Below are positions 17,078-21,124 of a stretch of DNA of 21,124 bases, in pieces. The notes beneath the pieces are model-generated. The model saw only the letters and a program-made list of their open reading frames with translations. It searched no databases and was not told the DNA's origin. Numbering within the stretch: position 1 is the first letter of the stretch; every line of letters starts with the position of its first letter. The position numbers and the translations under genes were made by a program. Source of the stretch: Larix sibirica (taxonomy: Eukaryota > Streptophyta > Pinopsida > Pinales > Pinaceae); assembly GCA_004151065.3 (NCBI GenBank), contig NWUY0300011235.1:23818-44941 (forward strand), read 5' to 3'.

Positions 17078-17920
17078 TTAACCTACCCGTCGAAATTGTT
17101 CGTATGAGGAATTTTCTGAAAGTGGATTGATAGGAATCCAATGCTTTTTTATCAAGTTAATAAAATCATGATCTTGACTATAGCTTGGATTATATTTGAA
17201 GGGGGTGCCTTGCTTATTCCTCTGATGATCCATTTCTAAGAAAATAGGGAAATGATTAGAAAACCACACCTCATTAATTCACGGACGAAAGGTTGAGACT
17301 CAAAGTGACAGCTCACTACCAAGCAAGAACCTATCTAATCATTTGGAGATTCCAATGGAGACCCCTCTATCATTAAATCAGGTCGACATGATTTCTAATT
17401 GCTTGATGTCCACTAAGTTGTTCGTCACCAACCTATTTAAAAAATACCAAGTTAAGGCATCGAATCTCGTGTTCTCCCCCCAAATCTTTGATCCGTACAA
17501 TGCAAAGTTGAGATCCCTGCTAATATAAGATTATCCACATGACAGAGTCGGGTGTCAAAGAGCCTATCCCACAAGGCTTGTTTGTCATTATAGGGCCCAT
17601 AAAGATTCAAGACAATTAAATTAAAGCCCAAACTAGAGGCGACAAACTCTATGTAGAGGCTTGAACGAATAGAGTAAGAGTTTGTTAGACTCAGACTAAA
17701 GTTCCACCCTGAAATTAACCCACTTGACAAACCAAAAGCATCCACAACCAGAAACTTCCAATATTTCAAAATAAATTTTAATCTAGTGAATAATGTCCCT
17801 AGACCCCGTAATTTCTTGAAACATGACCAAATTGGGCCTTTCTTTCTCCAACAAACGCTTTAGGACCACTAATTTTGCATGGCCTCCCAACCCTTGGATG
17901 TTAACAAAAATAATTTTTAT
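17078..17920 (-). pseudogene. LINE B endonuclease domain (copy 2)
   Basis: It carries the same lesions as 8325-9167: ATA at the presumed start (17918-17920), the one-base loss before DLN, and SNH for SDH. Five substitutions lie here: 17186, 17381, 17384, 17397 and 17751. Three of them fall within 17 bases. 17186 and 17751 are silent in the frames that carry the EN motifs. Confidence 0.9.
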
Positions 17921-18011
17921 TTAGTCACCCCTACAGGAGTACAACAATTTCTAAGAGCCCCATAAATAGAAAGTTGCTTGCCTTCATTTATCTCTTTTTA
18001 TCACTCTTTCC

Positions 18012-19804
18012 TTAGCACATCAAAGAGCAGATTTCCAATAGGGACCTTGCTTTCATCGGAAGAGTGTTTGAACCGAGACCCCTAGAGAGGTTTGGAGCCT
18101 TGGTGGGGTGACCCCTAGGCCTAAGGTTGTATAGGCCACCTATAGAGTTACTACTAAGGGAAGACGATGAAAAAGTCGAGGGCTCTTTACGGGGGGCTTC
18201 TCGGTAAGGAATTAGATTGGCATCGAGACCCACAATATCCTTTGTACTTTCATTGCCCCATGCCTCCAGGATTGCATCCAGTGGATTTTGAACCCCCCAA
18301 TCCACATCTAACATGGAAGAGATAAAAGAACCTTCATCCATGTACCCTAAAATATCAGAGAAAGGAGAGACTGAAAAGAACTCAATAGGAGTAGGATGGG
18401 CAAGGTTCCTTTAGCTCGCTCCAATTCTTGTACAACAAAAGGAGAAAAAGTGCTTGGCCGAGTGCCCTCTTGAATGACTAAAATATTCCTAGAACCTTCA
18501 ATCCAAGGAATCAAAAAGTCTCCTACTACAATCATCCTTTGAAATTCCTCTTTCTCAACTCGGCTAGACTCCAATTCTCGAGAGGCCAACTTCACTGGAG
18601 GCATAAAATTCGAACTGGGATCTTAAGTTTTTTTGCACCAAATCTTATTTTTAAATCTTTGAGGACAGTTTGCCACAACGTGACCATAAAGTTGGCAATG
18701 TGCACATCAGAATGGCATGTGAACATAACCCAAAGCTTAAACATAGTGTTGAGAGTTCAAGATTAATTCAATTGATTCAAATAGACCCAACATCGTATCA
18801 ACCTCCACCAAAACCCTCGCAACAGAGTGTGATTTTCCAGTGAGGAAACCATTATCTACCACAACAGTTTTCCCTATACAATCCCTGGTGGCAGATGTCG
18901 TTGACACCAACCAAAATTCCATGGGTAACCCCAGAAGTTTCACCTAGACCAGGGCTTGTCCCTTTGTTTCTATGGCGGCATCAAAAAGAGGGTGCCATGG
19001 TTTCAAGTACAATAGAGATGAGCCCATGAACCATACATAATTTAAGATATCAAGTGCCTACTCCTTTGAGCAGAAAACAACGCTGCACCACCCTTTGGAA
19101 AGAAGATGGCAAACCAAAACATAACTAAGTTTTACTCCCCAAGTTTTATCCATCCACTTTATAAGGACATTCAATGAAACCCTTATACTTGAGAATTTTT
19201 CGACAAGGATCATCTCTGTTAGATGCAACACCTTATCCAAGCCAAAGTCTTGTCCAACCACCAAAGTTACACCTCCCCCTAGGCTCTTTACCACCTTCCT
19301 CCTCTTTATGGTCATAAGATAAATTCTCCAAGAGCCATCACCTCCTTGTAACAGGTCTTCGTCCAAAAGAGTGCCAAAAACCTCTAAATTGCTCTTAGGC
19401 TCCAATCAATCATGAGGATTTTTCAATCTCAAACCTTGGAATTTCAGAGAAGAGGTTGTTGAATCCAAACTCTTCAAATTATTACTAAAATACCTACCCC
19501 TGTCGTTTCCCTGTTGCGGATGGCAAAGAATGCCCCCCTGAAAGTCGTCAATGAATATGACCAAATGACAAGCCTTTTTTGAACATTCTCCCTTGTCGGA
19601 AATGACATTAACCCCTCGGAAATCATTGGGCCTTGGAAGATGTATTGACTTGTAAGAAGGTTAAAGTCTAGAAACCACGTCACCATCACACGATTTATTG
19701 GAAATATGGTCGATGAGAGAGGCAATACTAGGGGGCAAGGAAAATATCCAGTCCTTCAAAATATCTTCCTCCAAATAGTTGACCAATGGGTCGTATGTCT
19801 CCAT
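18012..19804 (-). pseudogene. LINE B ORF1 (copy 2)
   Basis: It has the same frame, stops and motifs as 9259-11051, including the DUF4283-like region (VKLLGLPMEFW, ARVLVEVD). Two substitutions change residues: Val to Leu in the SRELESS block (18574) and Arg to His in TGKSHSVARV (18828). The latter is a CpG-to-TpG change on the plus strand. The 2.1 kb upstream of 18828 shows no difference until 20998. Confidence 0.85.
18665..18706 (-). other. CCHC zinc knuckle in LINE B ORF1 (copy 2)
   Basis: It encodes CAHCQLYGHVVANC, identical to copy 1, with the same TGA immediately before the first Cys. Confidence 0.88.
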
Positions 19805-20355
19805 GTCCTCCGGATCCAAATCTAATGCTGTATGAATTGTGTATTCATTATAGCTTACTGAATACTAGGGGTTCTCTAGAGGAAGAAAAAACTACCACAT
19901 CGAGTTCCTCTCTAGTTAAATTTATAAACTTAACAAAATAATTTATACTTTCTCAAATACAACACAAAGTTTTTTTACTTTTTCAGTTTATATATTTCAC
20001 AAGCTATACTATATGGCATATTCTCTTATTACGTTGTAAGGCATTTTCCTTATAGAAACATATGTCATAAATTGACATTTGAATCATTCCATATCCATTG
20101 ATCTTTGTTAGACGACTATCGATGCACCCCCCACCATCCATTCCTTAAAATCACATATTGCCATAAAGTTATTGTTTTCAGATTCCACCATCCCTTAAGA
20201 TCACCAACTTGCAGGTCGTCACTGTGATGCCTATAAACTACTACTTGTTGCCGCCAACTGAAGCACACCATCTCTAGGTTTCCTACTTATATATGGGAAT
20301 GTGTTGCCTTTATTTTTTCTTTGTTTCATGGGTTTTTTCTGGGATTCCTTTATAA
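19805..20355. other. AT-rich stretch upstream of LINE B (copy 2), no gene seen
   Basis: It matches 11052-11602 with no difference found, including the TATATAT at 20288-20294. The 5' end of LINE B lies here but cannot be placed. Confidence 0.4.
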
Positions 20356-20826
20356 CTATGCATTATCAAAAAGTTATTGTTTAATGGACAAAGTATAGTA
20401 GCACTAGCTAGTGCATATATTCTTGTTGAGGAGTCTATAAATTTAGAAGCAAGGGTAATTGCAATACATGGACGAATTGTGAAATAAATGAGGTCAATAG
20501 AGAACAGAAAGAAGAGAGATAAAATGCATTGGATTTCATTGAATGAAGTGAGTAGTGGCAACTATCTCATTGTTGATGTTCATTTGAGGGATCTGAGGTT
20601 TGCTCATAAATCTATTGCAAAACATTTCGACTCTCCATACGCAAATTTTTTGCAGAGGTGTGAGAGAAGATTCATAAAGGACTATGAAGTCTTTGACTTT
20701 CCTCTTAGTGAAGTGTATAAAGACAATAACAATGTCATGTGGTCTAAGGACAACATAAGGTTGTGGGTGCTTTGCAAAGCTAGCCTTATCAACTCTAGAC
20801 CTACATACTCATCCCGAGATAGTTGA
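20356..20826 (+). pseudogene. Unrecognised open frame with one TAA (copy 2)
   Basis: It matches 11603-12073: same TAA (20485-20487), ATG at 20488 and 112 intact codons to TGA 20824-20826, with an identical protein. No family recognised. Lack of divergence is uninformative, because the surrounding 2 kb is also unchanged between copies. Confidence 0.5.
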
Positions 20827-21061
20827 TTAGTGATCCTAATAATAATATTGAAGCCATATAAGATGCGAGCAATGCTAGTCGTTAACTATTAATTAAAGAA
20901 ATGCTAACCAATGATTAACCAAAATTGCGAGATGTAACGAGTAGTTAACTCCCCAACTTTGAAAGGAGAAATCTCACATTTTGCTCATCACGGCTTAAGC
21001 TAGCTCTCTAGACTCCTAAGAAAAATAAACATAAACTAGCATACCCCCAAAGCGGGGGAAA
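20827..21061. other. Distal end of repeat unit (copy 2), no gene seen
   Basis: It is the counterpart of 12074-12308, with A for G at 20998 and A for C at 21034. It ends at the last base shared with copy 1. Confidence 0.6.
21044..21058. repeat. CCCCC-AAAGC-GGGGG inverted repeat at the end of copy 2
   Basis: This is the same perfect five-base GC stem as at 12291-12305, again ending three bases before the boundary of the shared sequence. Here the sequence beyond continues without any N. Confidence 0.8.
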
Positions 21062-21124
21062 GAAACATCGAGAAGAACTTCAATATGTTGTAAAATGAGA
21101 GAAAGTTGTGTGTATGTAGATAAT
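21062..21124. other. Unique right flank
   Basis: These last 63 bases are not found elsewhere in the window. They show what follows the unit when it is not joined to another copy. No feature was seen. Confidence 0.7.

Larger units (their letters stand above)
13855..19804 (-). mobile_element. LINE B, copy 2 within the tandem repeat
   Basis: This is a second copy of the same LINE B insertion, not an independent retrotransposition. It shares every frameshift and stop noted in copy 1 and the same flanking sequence on both sides. It arose by duplication of the whole block (or by assembly) after LINE B was already broken. Confidence 0.92.
12313..21061. repeat. 8.75-kb direct tandem repeat, copy 2
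   Basis: This is the same sequence as 3560-12308 at offset 8753. About 12 of the 17 differences are transitions and four of those are CpG/TpG exchanges (copy-1 positions 7799, 8433, 8631 and 10075), with the intact CpG sometimes in copy 1 and sometimes in copy 2. That looks like real mutation on two lineages rather than base-calling noise. The flank after 21061 is unique in the window. Confidence 0.97.

Noticed and set aside
3560-21061. The two 8.75-kb copies as long terminal repeats of one large element
   Set aside because: There is no internal region between them beyond four bases, the ends are not TG...CA, and the unit contains a whole LINE and part of another.
1-21124. tRNA genes, rRNA, CRISPR arrays, prokaryotic operons or satellite arrays
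   Set aside because: No cloverleaf with matching arms, no regularly spaced short repeats and no bacterial-type gene packing were seen by reading. A tRNA or tandem-repeat scan was not possible.

Overview
The window looks like intergenic, transposon-derived DNA from a plant nuclear genome. Every recognisable coding relic belongs to plant-type L1-like non-LTR retrotransposons (LINEs): an ORF1 with a DUF4283-like region and CCHC knuckle, an APE-type endonuclease, a reverse transcriptase, a zf-RVT domain and an RNase H domain of the kind carried by plant LINE ORF2. All of these frames are broken by stops and frameshifts. I see no intact host gene, no tRNA or rRNA, no CRISPR array and nothing bacterial. 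The species cannot be fixed from the sequence.

Layout. (1) 1-3857, plus strand: the 3' part of one LINE (LINE A), entering at the C-terminal end of its endonuclease and running through linker, RT, zf-RVT and RNase H. (2) 3858-5101: its downstream flank, which holds an unrecognised open frame (4176-4685, one TGA) and an AT-rich stretch with short A and T runs. (3) 5102-11051, minus strand: a second, clearly different LINE (LINE B), close to full length, with ORF1 (11051-9259) and ORF2 (about 9167-5102). The two LINEs point at each other, 3' end to 3' end. (4) 11052-12308: AT-rich DNA with one unrecognised open frame on the plus strand (11603-12073, one TAA), ending in a perfect CCCCC/GGGGG inverted repeat.

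The dominant large-scale structure is an 8.75-kb direct tandem repeat. 3560-12308 recurs as 12313-21061 at a constant offset of 8753 with no net indel at any landmark and only about 17 substitutions found by eye (about 0.2 percent). The copies are joined by four bases ending in the only N in the window (12312). This is either a very young tandem duplication or, quite plausibly, two haplotypes of one locus laid end to end by an assembler. The second copy starts in the middle of the LINE A RNase H domain.

No genes here work together as a functioning system. The two LINEs once encoded the standard cycle of RNA binding (ORF1), target nicking (EN) and target-primed reverse transcription (RT plus RNase H). 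Both now carry lesions at catalytic positions. Many of their stops look like C-to-T or G-to-A decay of Gln, Arg or Trp codons, as expected for long-methylated, silenced plant DNA. The best candidates for something undescribed are the two unrecognised open frames and the duplication junction.
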